This document shows, piece by piece, positions 1 to 13,105 of a stretch of DNA of 64,000 nucleotides. This stretch comes from Temnothorax longispinosus (Eukaryota; Arthropoda; Insecta; Hymenoptera; Formicidae), in assembly GCF_030848805.1 (NCBI RefSeq), contig NC_092358.1, positions 8,410,433 through 8,474,432 of the forward strand, written 5' to 3'. A model generated the notes under the pieces. It had not been told where the DNA came from and searched no databases. It saw only the letters and a list, made by a program, of their open reading frames with translations. The translations under genes and the position numbers were made by a program. The stretch's first letter is position 1. Each line of letters begins with the position of its first letter.

Positions 1-1830
1 GAATTGAGGGATCGTATTTTGGTGGAAGGCAGAAAATCAGAAATTCGTATAATGGCTGATAGAAAGTATTAATAGTTTATATCTAATTGTAATTGAATAA
101 ATTGTCATAGTATGACAAACTTTTATTATAATTTGTTATTATTTTATATTCTTTCTTTTGAGATCCCAGAATATAACATAAAATACGTCCTTTTTTTAAA
201 GAAAGAAATATATGTTCTTTTTCTCTTTCAGCGTAGAGATATTTACTGACCGTCTTTAGAGACAAATCTCAGGAAGTCCTTTTAGAACTCTTTCTTTTTA
301 GGGAGAAAACAAAAATTGTCGCTGCGCAATGTATGTGCAATTTTACTATTTTTAACTATATTATTTCCTCGAATAAGTTTTTATGACTTTAATATCTGTT
401 ATTGTAATTATATCGTTAATAAAATAAAAAGAATATCGTGAAAAACTTAAACTATTTCAGTTTAAATAATATTTATAGGTGTGTATTATTACGTGGACAA
501 TAAAATTCGTTCAATTTGTTGCGTGCTACAGTAATTATTTCTATTGTTAAAAATAAGATTAAATATTTGAGAAATGTGTATATAATAAGTATATGATGAT
601 TATAGCAAGAAATTTAAACCTTAAAAAGTGCCACAGAAAAAATATTAAATTACATAAGTACGTAAAATAAAAAGAGTTTGAATATATGTGTGATACGCGA
701 ATATTCTTTTAAATTTATTTTGAATGCATACATATGTAATCATTCTTGCAGTTTCATCGTCAGATCATATATTACCTCCTTCAACTTTTTACATCAACGA
801 CAGCGTTGCCAAGTGAAATGCAAATTTTTTCACAAAGAATTAATGATTTACAAATTCACGTCGAAAGCAAATCTGGTAAAACAGAATATTGAATATTCTT
901 GCGTGTAAATTTAAAGAGAGTAAAAGAAAATAAACAAACAATTCGTTCAGGAATGTAGCTTTGCATTTGCGATTTCGTCTAAAAATTACGTCATCTATTG
1001 CTTTGCAAAAAATCTCATCATATATCGTATATTTATGTCGGATGGCTTGTTAGTCCCACTTAAAAGATTCAAGTCTTCGTTGCGCGGTGCTCGTTTTGGA
1101 GTTGGGAAATAGCATTGAGTTTTTCTATTTTTATGTAAGGCTCGACGATATTTTGCGTCGGTATGCGACCCTAGAGAACCGCGGGAGCAACATAAAACAC
1201 GAACCTCATTGCAATGTCTCCCTGGTTGGGCAAGATTGTTGAGGAAAAAAATCTAGAAGGGGAAGAGTTGGTGGAATGAGAGAAGGTCAGATGAAAACGA
1301 GGTTTGGGATCATGCTTTGTTTTTTGGATTCTGATAATCTAACTTTTCATCAATTCTTTATTCTCTTCTTGTCCGGATTGTTCTATATTTTTCGTATTTT
1401 ATATTCTTTATATTTCTTTTTGTTATATGATATCTAATCCGTTCTTTATAATACTTTCTTTTCTTTAGATGCTCAAATAAAATAGAAAAGATATCCTTTT
1501 CTTACTGTCATAGATGATTGTATTTATCAGGTTAATTTTTTAGATATATAATAGCATTTAATACTTAATCCAAAGAATTTTAAGAATTTGAATTCTTGAA
1601 GAAGAAATTTATAGAATTTTTTGTTTAAATAATGCCAGAATAATATTATAATTGCGATAATCATTAATAATATAAACTTGATATAACATACGTACTTAGA
1701 TAAGTAGATGCTTATATTACCAACCAAAACTAATTAATTAGAGAGAAAGAGAGAGATTAACTAAGTTCCAATAGATATCAAGAATAACGAGTAGTAACGA
1801 GCAACTATTCCGAGGACCTTATCTTGCTTC
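1..1830. other. AT-rich non-coding DNA, no gene seen
   Basis: The stretch is mostly A and T with stops in every frame, and its short frames (60-76 codons) are what chance gives. A slightly GC-richer patch at about 1040-1300 has no recognisable motif. A short GA run lies at about 1740-1756. I see no repeat pair, RNA gene or exon with paired splice signals. Confidence 0.6.
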
Positions 1831-2960
1831 GATTTTGCAAGTTCAAGCTGCGCGTGTCCTCGGTGCCATGGCACTGAATTGATTCATCAACGTCTCGCGA
1901 GTTCGTACTTCGTACTTCTGCGTTCTGGGTCTCCCGTGCAGGTAGTTTGGTGGCAAGACCCACCAACAAGTGATACAAGCAGTTCTGTGGTCGGACACTA
2001 TGTACATGGTTGCGCTACTACGCCGTAAAGCGCAGGTCCTGTGATTACCGTCGACAAGAGCTTGTGGCTTACTCGCAAGACCTTCGCATATCAAACATTT
2101 GCGATAGAACCTTGGCGACGTTCTCTTGAAATTGACTCTCTTACGCGCTCTCTCTTCGCCTCGTAGTCGAATTTGTCTAGGTCAATCAAACCTTTCTAGA
2201 TCGCTTCGAAAGAACTTTGTCTACAATTTTGAGCTCTAGAAAAAATATCGTCAACAAATTGATAAAAAAGTACATTTATTCTGGATTTCATCCGCTTTTA
2301 TTATTTCTTCCGTGCTATTATTTTTTTCCAACGAAAACGTAATAAGTTAAAATCAAATATTCATTACACAATTAATTATAAAGTACAAAACGTATATTAT
2401 TGCTATAAATTGCGTTATTTTATTACTTTAGAATCTTTACAATGTTCAGTAGAGATTTCTAAGAAATTTTGAGTTTCTAGAGAACGTCAAGTCGCACGAC
2501 TATCTTTATTAATTATATTGCGACTTCGTCGGTAGATTTGCGTTTAGTTGAATTCGTATTTGGTCACGGTGAAGTCTACCAAGTTCCGTCAAAGCAACGC
2601 GTATCCCTTCCAATATAGCGGACTCCTTCTAATGAGTGTATGAAGGCGCGCCGGGCGACGCGACTTTGCAAGAAGATTTCCTTGCTGGCGCACGTAAACC
2701 GCTTGCAAACGGAGACGGCATAAAGTTCAAAGGATCCGTCGAAGTCCGATCCGATGGTAAAGGAGAGGAAGTTCTTCACTTTGTCGCGGCCTCGTTATGT
2801 CTCGGAACTTGGAACTACCCTCGCTAACCGGGAATTCGGCTGCGCCCGTCAGAGTCTACGATTACGCTCTTTGTCTACGAATATTATCATGTGCCGCATG
2901 TATTGAATGTCCTTCCTACTTCTAGCTCACCTATACGGAATGCCCTTTTGAAGAATTTCC
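1831..2960. other. Two GC-richer islands, unassigned
   Basis: Two blocks (about 1840-2220 and 2500-2960) have much higher GC and more CpG than the AT-rich DNA around them. Short frames cross them: 83 codons on the minus strand at 1843-2094, 67 on the minus at 2576-2779 and 63 on the plus at 2636-2827. None resembles a known protein, and the two frames over the second block overlap in opposite directions. They could be decayed transposon or gene fragments, or regulatory DNA. A protein-level search of all six frames would decide. Confidence 0.35.
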
Positions 2961-5900
2961 TGAATGTTCAAAGTCGATCTTTTCTCGATAGAAATTTTAT
3001 ACGTGCGACTTTAAGCTCCTCGGTGATGTATATATACAATATTTTTTAATATTGGATTAAACTCGGCAATTGAATTATCTGTAAGCGAGATATCAATAAA
3101 CGTGATAATGAAAGAAGTACTTTTTTATTTTCCTATCACTTTTCCTGGAATTTAAATGTTGCGGTTTTACGTTATCTTGTACATAAAGTTTCCTGTATAG
3201 GTATACGTATATGTACAAATATGCGTGTGCGCGTGCGGATGTATGTGTGATGTGTGTGCATTTAAGGATTAAGCTTTTGCGATGCTCAACAATCTGCAAT
3301 TCAAGTAATGTAACACAAATCCACTTACAGGAGATGAACTTGCGTCAATCGAGTGCTATCGAAAATTAAGCGACATTGTTTCACGATTGCGCTCGTAAAT
3401 ACTGCAACCGTGATTATTTCGCGTGTGTTCAGCAAGTATTACCTAGCGACAAGTTAAAATTTCGCCTAATGTTCTCCATCGGAACAATTGTCTTACGATT
3501 CCCGAGCTTTCAAGCTTACATGTAAATTACTCGTGATATACATACGAATGTCGCGAACTTCAAAATAATCCTTCGAAACTTTAATCCTTTATGTCCTTCC
3601 AGCTTTTATACTCCGAAAATTACAGAATAAGCTTTAGAGTCTACATTGCTCCATTTTATCTGATGTAATTCAATATATTAAATCTGCAAGGAAATAGTTT
3701 CTGTAATTATATTAGAATAAAAAAACCGATCCTTTTTACCTAAATTATATATTTATTTTAATTATTGAGCTTATTAAAAATTAAAGAATTAAACATTTTA
3801 GTATTTAATGTTAGATATCTCTCTTTGTAAGTATAAAATTCTGTAAAGATAAAATGCAAGTAATATTAAATGAGGAATAAAGTTTGGTTGTCAATTATCG
3901 CTTCATCGGACTTATTTAAATCGTCAAGTTCTCGAAAAATTTCGTTTGTTACAATTACATACTGCCAGACAGAAACACTTTAAACAGTGAATCACACACA
4001 GCATTGCACGCGAGCATGTTTGCGTCAAATTCGCGCAGCTTTCCTGCGAGGAGAGCTTGCAGCAGCCAGCTGGAAAAAGGGACATTCGGCCGACTTTCGG
4101 TAAAAGCCCTCGATCATTCGTGCGTGAAAGCTCACAGTCGACGCTCCTCTTTCTTTGAACGCTTTCAGCAGATCTCTCGATTTTACTTTCTTTTTTTTTC
4201 AAAAGGCACAGTAAGAATAAAAATGTTCTTTTTAAATTCTGTGTAGATTTTGAGTAAAGCGTCGTCGGTTTGCCGGACAGTGGTGCAAAATTGAAACGTA
4301 TAGATAAGAATTCAAAAATCCTGCTTTCAGGTAAAGTACTTAATGTAACAGTGCATAATATCAGTACAGTAATATAGAGTAAACAATGTATAAAGTGATC
4401 ACAAATAATGTACCTTTCTGTGTTTCTATATTAAACAACTAAAATATCTCTGTAAACCGAGAAAATTTATAATTAATTATATCATCAAACAATTACAATA
4501 TAATAAGATATATACCTAACTTTGATATATAATAGAAAAAAATAGATTTGATTTTTTTCAGCAGTTGGGTAGAGGAAATCGCCGACTACTGTCTCTCGTA
4601 AGCTCGAGATTAAGCTTTGCCTGCTCTTTAAGCGAGCGAGCCTGTTAAAGTCCGTTGGATGAAAGCCGAAAAGGGAGAGAAAGGGAAGGGACAGTTGGGG
4701 TTTAACAAACTATGGAGAAAGACTGGAAACGGAGCGCGAGTCTCTGGTGAGAGTTCGTGAGCTGCGGCTCTTTCTCAACAAATTGTAGTTATTGTTCCTG
4801 GGATGCTGACACCCAGCTGGAGATGCGTTATAGCTCTGTATGCTTGCAACTCGCAGAAATATTTAGGGTTTTCGATCGTGTCTTCCAATCACCACTATAT
4901 GAAGCAACATCTGTAGATTTTGCAGTTCACAGATTTGAAATTCGACTATAAGCTTAATTAATATAACGTTGCATTTAAAATCCAAAAATGTCGAAAATCG
5001 CGAAGGCAATATTATTGAATACCTCATATACTAAAAAGATAAAAGAACTTAAAAGATAATGTTATGAATACTTTAACGATTAATTAATCTACATCATTAT
5101 CATAAAATTGTTCTAAAAATTTGAAATAATAAGATGGCGCCAAGAAATATCTTTATGCAATTTTTTTCTTTAAATATTTTTTAACCATACGTCACGTTTT
5201 ATACTAATATTTTACGATACATTAACTGACTCATTTCGATTGTTATTATAGAGATAATGTGATTCCAATCTTATTGAAATTTGTAATGTTTGAATTTTCC
5301 AAAGACCATTTGTAAAATAAGCGGCTCCTATGTTAATTCCGTTTCGCACGTTGGCTCTGCTTTTCGAACGTCCTTCAGGAATGCACCCCGAGAGAAGACT
5401 TGATGCGCTTATCGCAAATCTCCGGAGAGTCCGGAGGTGCATTGCCGTGCACCGTAGAGGGAAGTGACGAGGGGGACGCTTCTTTCATTCGAGGAGGATT
5501 TTCCGAAGACAATATGTGGGGTCGCGAGTGGCAAAACAATGGACTTCAAATACGAATAGGAGACAAAGTGTGCTCTTGAAGGTTTAAACAGCTTTGCGTT
5601 ACTTTTTGCTAGTGTAAAGCTGCTCTTTCCTATGCAGGCGGACGCGAAGACAGTGTATTGGATGGCTGTTGCACAATTTGCATTTTTATTTTTGTGAATT
5701 ACGTATTTCTTTATTTATATAATGCGTAGAATACCGTTCATAATTTTCCATAAATTAATTTCGATCAGTGCATCAATCCTATGTCACGAGAAAATCGTAT
5801 AAAGTATCGTGTTGATATTACAAATTAAAGGTAACATCATATGGATAAGTATTATGACTTCACGTTTACGGTGCTTTGTTTCGCGAATTATAGTAAATAA

Positions 5901-8900
5901 TTTTGCGAAGCAAAACGCTGACCTTTTACGGTAGCGGAAAGCAGCGAGACAAAATTGCGCATATCTAGAACTAATGCACGTTATTGTATTACTTTCACTC
6001 GTGTGGCGTTGTGATGTTTCAGAATGCAATTATGCCACAGGCGAGACACGCGCGGCATATCCAGCGAAATAAATTACGTTTCGTAAAATAGCTTTCGCCA
6101 CATTCACGGGTAAATTCGACGAATTAATCGTGCTGTTCTCGTGGTAATAGAAATGTTTCTTTTTCTAATTGTCTACGCATTATCGCTTTTGTGCGTGTAA
6201 TAAAAAAAAATTAGTAACTAATTAAATATTACACATATATAAAAATTACATATGTACATTTTTAAATATAATAACAAAATAATAAACAATAATATCTGCA
6301 ATTGTATATATGTATACAATTCTCCAGTATGGTTATAAATTCATTAATATTGATTAAGTATAAAATTACAGAAATAAATGAGAGCTACAGAAAAAATGAC
6401 AGAAATTATCAATTATTACAGAAATTATTGATAAAAATAAGGAATCACTTTTTCTCTCATGATGTGACGTGTCGCAAGAATGTGATATTGCAATGCAATT
6501 CTTGTTGCTATATAATTTTCTTCTATAATAACATGTCGTAAGAATATATAAAATATGATATAATAAATATATTTTGACCATCAGCAATGTGTTCACGAAT
6601 TTACGTAATTTATGTTTCTGTGCATCTTGTTAATGCTTTTGTTTCGGTTTCGATACGGATATTATACTGTAATGATGATAAATATTCTGCAGATACCGCG
6701 AATATATATTTCGCACGAGAATCCTATTCAGCCCTGTATATCCACGTAATCCGTATTCAACGCTTGATATCCCGAATAGCAAAGCGGTTCGGCCGTTGCA
6801 CGAAATTTCCCCGTCTTTAAAACCCATTGCTTCGCGATCCCACGGGCGATACCGGAAGTCGTCCAGTGCTATTATGCAGCTTTTTAATCCTATTACAGCG
6901 GTTAATTACCGTCTGGTGGCCGTTAGCGAGGCACGGGCAAAAAAGGAAGAGGTCGACACCTTTCTGTAAGAGTATCATTTGTTTTCTCTTTCTTTTTAAG
7001 CCCGCGACCTTTTATCTTTCGGCGAAACAAAAAGTGTGCGTCTAATTAACGATCGCCCTTTGCTCATTTTTTGGCGCACGCTGAAAAAGCGGGAGCTAAA
7101 AGCGCAGAATCCAAGAAGAATAATTCTTTAGAGTTGTGTACAGAATGTTTCAGAAGTTGAACATTTAAGAGAAATGTACGATAAAAGAAAAAGGAGAAGC
7201 ATTTAATCCTTTTGTTAAGATTCGTTTTATTCGTTTTGTCAAAATCTTTTTTGTAAAAGAAAAAGTATTGCATTGTATATTTATTGCAAGAAATCATATC
7301 TTATTCGGTGCAACTAGGTTTTACATTGTATTAAATTATTTTTTATGAAATTATTTCTTTTTTATTCGGAAAAATAGAGGTTTTCTCTCTATGAATAGAG
7401 AAAAATACGAGAGAAATACAAAACCATCATCTTTGGTATTATCAAACGTAACAAAAAGAGAGAATTCAGTTCTGTTGACGCATATATACTTCGAAAAACA
7501 CTACAGTTACAATCGGATTGTTTGTATTGTTACCATAGTATCTCGAAAAATAGCAAAGATAATAGATTCCGGAAAAAAAAAAAAAAAACCAGCTCCACAC
7601 TTTCCCATTTGCGCTACAGTACATTTCGATCCACGGGATGTCGAGGAAAAGTAGGTCGGACCGAGAATCCTTTCATGCGCGCGACAGGATAACGAATCTT
7701 ACCTCTACGGTACGAGGAGCACGGGAGAATAGATATCGCCATGTAATCCCTCGAAATTAAAATTTTAAGACGCGTCAGTTCTTCGTGCCCTCCCCCGAGA
7801 TGCCCCCGACCCCGTTTTCTCGCGGTCCTCTTTTTTCTCGATTTTAATCTCTGGCCGGATTCGTATCCTCGTCCTTGAGACGCGTACTCGTTAGAAGATG
7901 TCTCCGACACCCTCTTTTCTTCGTTCACCCTCGGGGTGTCGTTCTCTCGTACCATTCAACGAGCGACTCTCGAGTCTCGACACACCTCTTTCCGGCACTT
8001 ACGCGTCATTCGGCTTATCTTCCTCGACAGCTCATCGAAAAAAGCGTTTTCGGCGCCGTTTCATCGCGATTCAGTCTTCGAACACGTCTCTTCTGGCTAC
8101 TTGTAAACGATTAGTTCGACTTTTTTCCTTTTAAAATCGTTCCTTTAAATCTAAGATATAGATTACATATTTATATATCTCGTTTCTTTCAAATTTATCT
8201 TCGACTTAAAAAATTTTTTCCAAATACATCAAGATCATTTATTTATACTTTATCATGTACGATTTTACTAGAAAATTCTTTTACATAACAGTTTTCTTTA
8301 AAAATTTTTTTTATATACCTATTAAATTTTTGTATTTCTCATGCATTACATTTAAAGAATAATTTTTGTGAATATACAAAATTGTACAAATTATGAATTA
8401 TTTCCTATTGTAACATAAGGACGTATATTAATTTAGAAGTGCAATAGGGTTTAATAAGGCTAATCTATGAATGAATGGCCTGCACTAGATCGTACTACCG
8501 TGTTGGCTAATTAAGCGTTAAAGTCGATAAAGTACTATAAATGTGCTTTATCTTACTAAATGTGATATAAACCAGTATTTATACGTTCCTTCAATTATCA
8601 CATACCGGAATATTAAAATTTAATCTAAAATAGATTCTATATATTAACTCGTAATATGGATCTGATATTTCCGCAATAACCGCACTAATGAATATCGATA
8701 TTAATGCGATTGTAATTACGGATATTGTATTCAAATATATTATAGTATTACATATTTTCATCTTTAGAAGTTTTCACTCGTGCTGATAATTAATACATTT
8801 ATCTTATTATTTCAAAAACCGAGGAGAAATGTTGTTTGAAACGTATTAAATGTCCTGCGAGGTAACAAATATCTGTACAAAATAAAAAACTGCAAATTAA

Positions 8901-9852
8901 ATTTACGTAATCGTCGAGATGAAACAGCAATATTAATTTTGCAACTGTCAAACATTCGCTAGAAGCAAAGGAATTTTGCGTTTCGTGAATTTTCCATCTC
9001 CCTGTTCGTGTAACTGCATAATTAACGACTGATTTCTAACGACATCATTAAAAAGTGACAGCGGGAATTCAACGCTTGCCGACAACGCTCGCTTAATAAG
9101 TTCGGTGTTGGCAGGTTTCGCTTCTTTCGTAGCGTTGTCGTCATTCCTTTTCTCATTTTTTTTTCTCGACTTCATCTTACAAGTTGTCACAAGTCATAGG
9201 ATTTAAAAGGGCTGTTCGAGGGCTTAACTTCGCCGCTTAACGGATACGGAGTGAGGAGAGTGAAGTTGCGCGCGAGGGGAAGTACTCGAGTTTAAAACAG
9301 CGACTCCACGGGTCGGAGAAAAGCTTGAAATTATGAATACGCCGAGATTCGGGAATTCGCCGTTACGCTTTATAAACGGCACGTTGTTATTGTATTTAAC
9401 AATGTAGAATCGCAAGGAAGTATTTCATTGTTAGTAGCCCAATTAAATTTATTACAATGGAATTTTTTGTGGTAACAGAAGTATGTTAAAATAATTATAC
9501 CCCGAGGAAAGTTAAAATAATCTATATTTGAGGGATCTGTTAAGATTTTTTCTAGAAGTATGGCACGTTTTAATTATCTCGATGAATTTGATTGCACGCT
9601 AATTAAATGATACTATATAAATATCTCTATAATAATATTAGTAATTGTAAAATTGCAATGAATTTAACGCACATATGTAATTACTAATATATATACATTT
9701 AAATTATTTATAGTTTCTTAATTGGATATATGTATAATTAAAGTCGATATTGAATACTTTATATTCTGTAATTAACATTTTGTGATATAATGGAATATCC
9801 ATATAATTTTGTTAAAAGCATTTAAAAAGAAATATTAAACTTTTTAAGAGAT
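2961..9852. other. Non-coding DNA with scattered GC islands
   Basis: No gene is supported here. GC-richer patches lie at about 3960-4170, 4570-4950, 5330-5660, 6700-7000, 7600-8130 and 9060-9390, separated by AT-rich DNA. The 113-codon minus-strand frame at 7614-7955 is basic and low in complexity and resembles nothing I know. A donor-like site (AG then GTAAGA) lies on the minus strand at about 7700 inside that frame, without a matching acceptor that I can defend. A TG-rich patch lies at about 3220-3262. Confidence 0.5.
5420..5453. repeat. Two adjoining perfect small hairpins
   Basis: At 5420-5436 CTCCGGA and TCCGGAG flank a 3-nt loop. At 5436-5453 GGTGCA and TGCACC flank a 6-nt loop. The two palindromes share one base. 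Both lie in a GC-richer patch. Function is unknown. Confidence 0.6.
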
Positions 9853-9855
9853 TAA

Positions 9856-9992
9856 GGCCCGGTCGCACCAACGTCGCATAACGTTTAACCTTAGTTTAAC
9901 TCACTCTTCGTCTTTTTCTAAGGGAACAGTTAGAAAGAGACAAAGAGTGAGTTAAGTAAATTTTAAATATTATGCGACGTTGCAATCGGGCC
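9856..9992. mobile_element. Harbinger-like foldback MITE, 137 bp
   Basis: The element is bounded by inverted repeats of about 23-26 bp. The left end starts GGCCCGGTCGCACC and ends with ACGTCGCATAA. The right end, read inverted, starts GGCCCGATTGCA and also ends with ACGTCGCATAA. The interior folds too: AACTCACTCTT is followed later by its near-complement AAGAGTGAGTT, so almost the whole element is one hairpin. It is flanked by TAA at 9853-9855 and 9993-9995. A 3-bp TWA target is the hallmark of the PIF/Harbinger superfamily. There is no coding capacity, so it is a non-autonomous element. Confidence 0.85.
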
Positions 9993-11669
9993 TAAGAGTC
10001 TTATATTTCACAGTAAAGCTTAATTTTTAAGTTTGTATTAGAGGTAATGATTGCTACATTGTAATTATTACATATTGTTTACATGTAAAATTCTCTCTTC
10101 CCATATGAATTCTTTTACTGAAGTATCTAATACAATAATTTTCAACGTTTTATATTGTCTGTTATCGGTATCTTTTTGGATAATTTCGATGAAAGAAAAT
10201 TTCGTGATAAACATAAGAATCTTTGAAGACAATATTATGCTTACAATTAGAAAGATTTGAGAATGAACTGTGTACGCGTAAAAATTTTGATGTTTCTTCC
10301 TTTCGGCGAAGCTGCTCATATGAGCGAGAAAGTAAAGTGCTTATGACATGAGACAACAATACGATTATTACATTTATTAACTAACTGAATAATAGCTATA
10401 TCGTTGTAAATAAGTCGACGCTGCAATCAAAATATTTTTCAATTCGGATAATTTAATTCTTTTTCATCGAAATAGAATATGGATCACGTATATCATTTCA
10501 CAGATGTTTCACGTTTCATATTTTTCGATAAAATCGTTTTTATAATAAAAATATAATAAAATGCAAAGAAACATATGTTGTTTGTTTTTACGTAAAAATA
10601 CAACCCCACATCCTACAGTTTCTTACCAATTTTTCTCTGAGAAAATAAATGTTTTTTTTTTATATAATGAGAGATAACTGATTTAAAAACTTCATATTCA
10701 TCCACAAGTTTTGTCGAATCGGTTCAGGATAGAATGAGAGAGCACGTGGAGTCTGCAAACGCATAATTGCAGATAAACCGGTGGACGTGTTCGTGCAACT
10801 TCGCGCTATAAGGTTTTAACGGCACGAAGAAGCGCTTGGCTTGCTTCTAGCCGGGCAGGAGCGAGCAAAAGGGACAGGCATGCCTAAAGTGCATGGGCAA
10901 ACGAACAGCGATCCTGAGGGAAGTTTGAGGTGGCCAGCACTCGAGGGAATGGATTATGGGTCAAGATAGGGCGGAAGGGAAGATTGCCGGTAGAGGCACA
11001 CAGCGACGGGCGGAGCCAAGTGATTGTGTAAATCAAGAAGGCACTTAGAGCGCCTGAAATTCTGTTCTGGGGCTTTTGGTTCAATCAGCCGCCAAGGATT
11101 ACGCAAATATTCTTGACGGTCCCTCGAACAGTCATTTTCACAAGTAAATTCTTATATAATCAGATTTTTCTCATGTTATAGGAGAAGAACGAAGGTGAAT
11201 TATATATATATACTGGGAATATTATATTTATCTGCCACTTATTCTTTTATCATGAATTTGGATTGTTTGATGATAATATAGATTTAAAACTGACTTTTTT
11301 ATTAAAAATAATTGAAATTTACGTTACTATTTAAACCCGGTCAACGAGAAAACGATAATTGCACTTGGCACTTGGAAATACATTCAAACGCGAAATATTC
11401 AGACACAATGTGCAAATATCCAAAATTTTACATAAAATCCTCTTCTAAAAAGGGCACGTATCGATACTCGAATCTATCGAAATATTGTTGTCGCTTTTCC
11501 GCGATGCCAATTGGTTCTCTTGTTGCGCTTATACTTCATGAGCGGCTGTCATGGCATGTTTTGTCAGTTGTGTGGTTAATAGTGTAATAATAACAGTGAA
11601 ATATTAAAGTTAAATAGCGCCCGCGTTGCGCGCACCTGCGATGTCTAGTATAAAAAAAAGATAACGTCC

Positions 11670-11706
11670 AATAAAACTGAAAAAAAGAAAAAAAAAGAAA
11701 AAAAAA
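11670..11706 (+). repeat. AATAAA followed by an A-rich tract
   Basis: AATAAA at 11670-11675 is followed within a few bases by an A-rich run (A with isolated G) to 11706. This resembles the 3' end of a retroposed transcript or SINE. I found no coding body upstream and no clear target duplication, so a simple A-rich microsatellite is as likely. Confidence 0.3.
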
Positions 11707-12026
11707 GGTAATTTCCAAGATTATTATAGATGTACGTTACATTTATTGTCGCCCTTTATCTTTTGCTTTTATAAAAGAATCCTTCCGCAAATCTTTTTTA
11801 CCTGTTCTTTTTTTTTATTCCCAGCGGACGAACGGGCGTTTCTATTGGCAACCGAGTCATGTACAAACAGTTTCTTCGCGATATTCCATCGCTTTTTTCG
11901 CGGCACACAAACACAATTGCACGCGCAAAGTTTTCCATGGGGACCCCTTCGGCTTTTTCCATTTGTTCATATCAGATAAGTCTCGCTCGCGATAACTTTG
12001 TTTCTCGCGAAGTTTCGTCCGGTGCG

Positions 12027-12045
12027 AGCGCGCGCGCGCGCGCGT
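12027..12045. repeat. (CG)n short dinucleotide run
   Basis: A run of alternating C and G, 18-19 bases, lies within a GC-richer island. Such runs survive only where CpG is not heavily methylated and deaminated, which fits the CpG-tolerant composition of the whole window. A similar CG run lies at 15455-15466. Confidence 0.8.
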
Positions 12046-13087
12046 GCAACTTCCGGTTCTCTTTTTCGCTCGTTCGCTATCGCTTCTGTCCGATTCTCCC
12101 TCGACCGCCACTTGTCCCTCATCCCTTCGTCGAGAGTCTGGCTGGCTTTCATGGGTGAAGTAACTCGAGCCGCGTGATCGGATAACGCTTAAACACTCGT
12201 CCACTTGGCGAATGCTTCCCGAAACGTATAGCACGCGCGACAATTCCCGTCACTCACGACTCGAGTCTACGATCTAGATTTTAGACAATTGCTGGTGGAA
12301 CGTAAACAATATCAATTAACTCGCTACATTCATCGCGGTGTCAAAATCGATCTCACGGACTCGAATCTCGATCTTGAAAAATGTAGCGCAATTTCTCGAC
12401 GGCCATACTCGTAAGAAAACGGGAACGATGAGAAAAATCTATGTGGAATATGCGTTTCTTTTGCGCAGATAAGACGGAAATCGAATCTGTCGTCCGCACG
12501 CGCGCCCATACGCGGCACGTATACCTGGCACGAATGATCTTTCATATATGCTCGATTTGAAGAATCTATTCGCGTGCTCGATTAAACGATTGTGCTCGTT
12601 CGAGGGGCTCAGAGGATGAAAGCGCCATTAGGAAGGACAATAAGCGAATCATAGAACGGCACAAACGAGAAGAAGAATGCCAATGTCTGGAAGACTATGA
12701 GGAATTGAAAGAAAAAAAAAATAGTGGAAAAATTAAATTGAGAGCTTGCGATTTTATTCGAGAACTCAGGACAACAATCAGTTTTGAGTTTCTAGCAATT
12801 TAAGCTGGAAGTTAAAATTTTATTAAAGTAAAATTATTAAACTTTCGGCGCGTTCCAGACTGAAGCTCTCATTGAAACCTTCGATATTTATTTATTTATT
12901 GAATCTTTACAATGTTAAGGTTGAGGTATTCCCGTAACGTTAACTTCTCGGTTTGCAAATTCGATCTGTATCGCTTAATGAAACACCATGTATGTGCCAT
13001 GTGTATGATTGTGTAGATGTGTGTGCGTATCGTACATTCCTGACATTGTGTTCCGTGTAAGCTGCGTTTAGTGCACGCGAGTATAGA

Positions 13088-13105
13088 CACGCACGCACGC
13101 ACGCA
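13088..13105. repeat. (ACGC)n microsatellite
   Basis: There are four to five tandem copies of the tetranucleotide ACGC. It is a simple repeat with no associated gene seen. Confidence 0.8.

Noticed and set aside
2576..2827. Opposite-strand frames in a GC-richer island, one with a Gly/Lys/Glu-rich middle
   Set aside because: Neither resembles a protein I know, and overlapping frames on both strands point to composition rather than coding. Kept only as an unassigned island.
7614..7955. 113-codon minus-strand frame with an internal donor-like site
   Set aside because: Very basic, low in complexity, with poor start context and no acceptor partner. Three overlapping frames on both strands suggest a GC-driven lack of stops.
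11353..11375. AATTGCACTTGGCACTTGG, similar to the start of miR-92
   Set aside because: Only the first bases match, and no arm complementary to it was found within 100 bp.
11312..11706. Frame followed by AATAAA and an A-rich tract, considered as a retropseudogene
   Set aside because: The frame resembles no known protein, and I could not find a target duplication around the A-rich tract.
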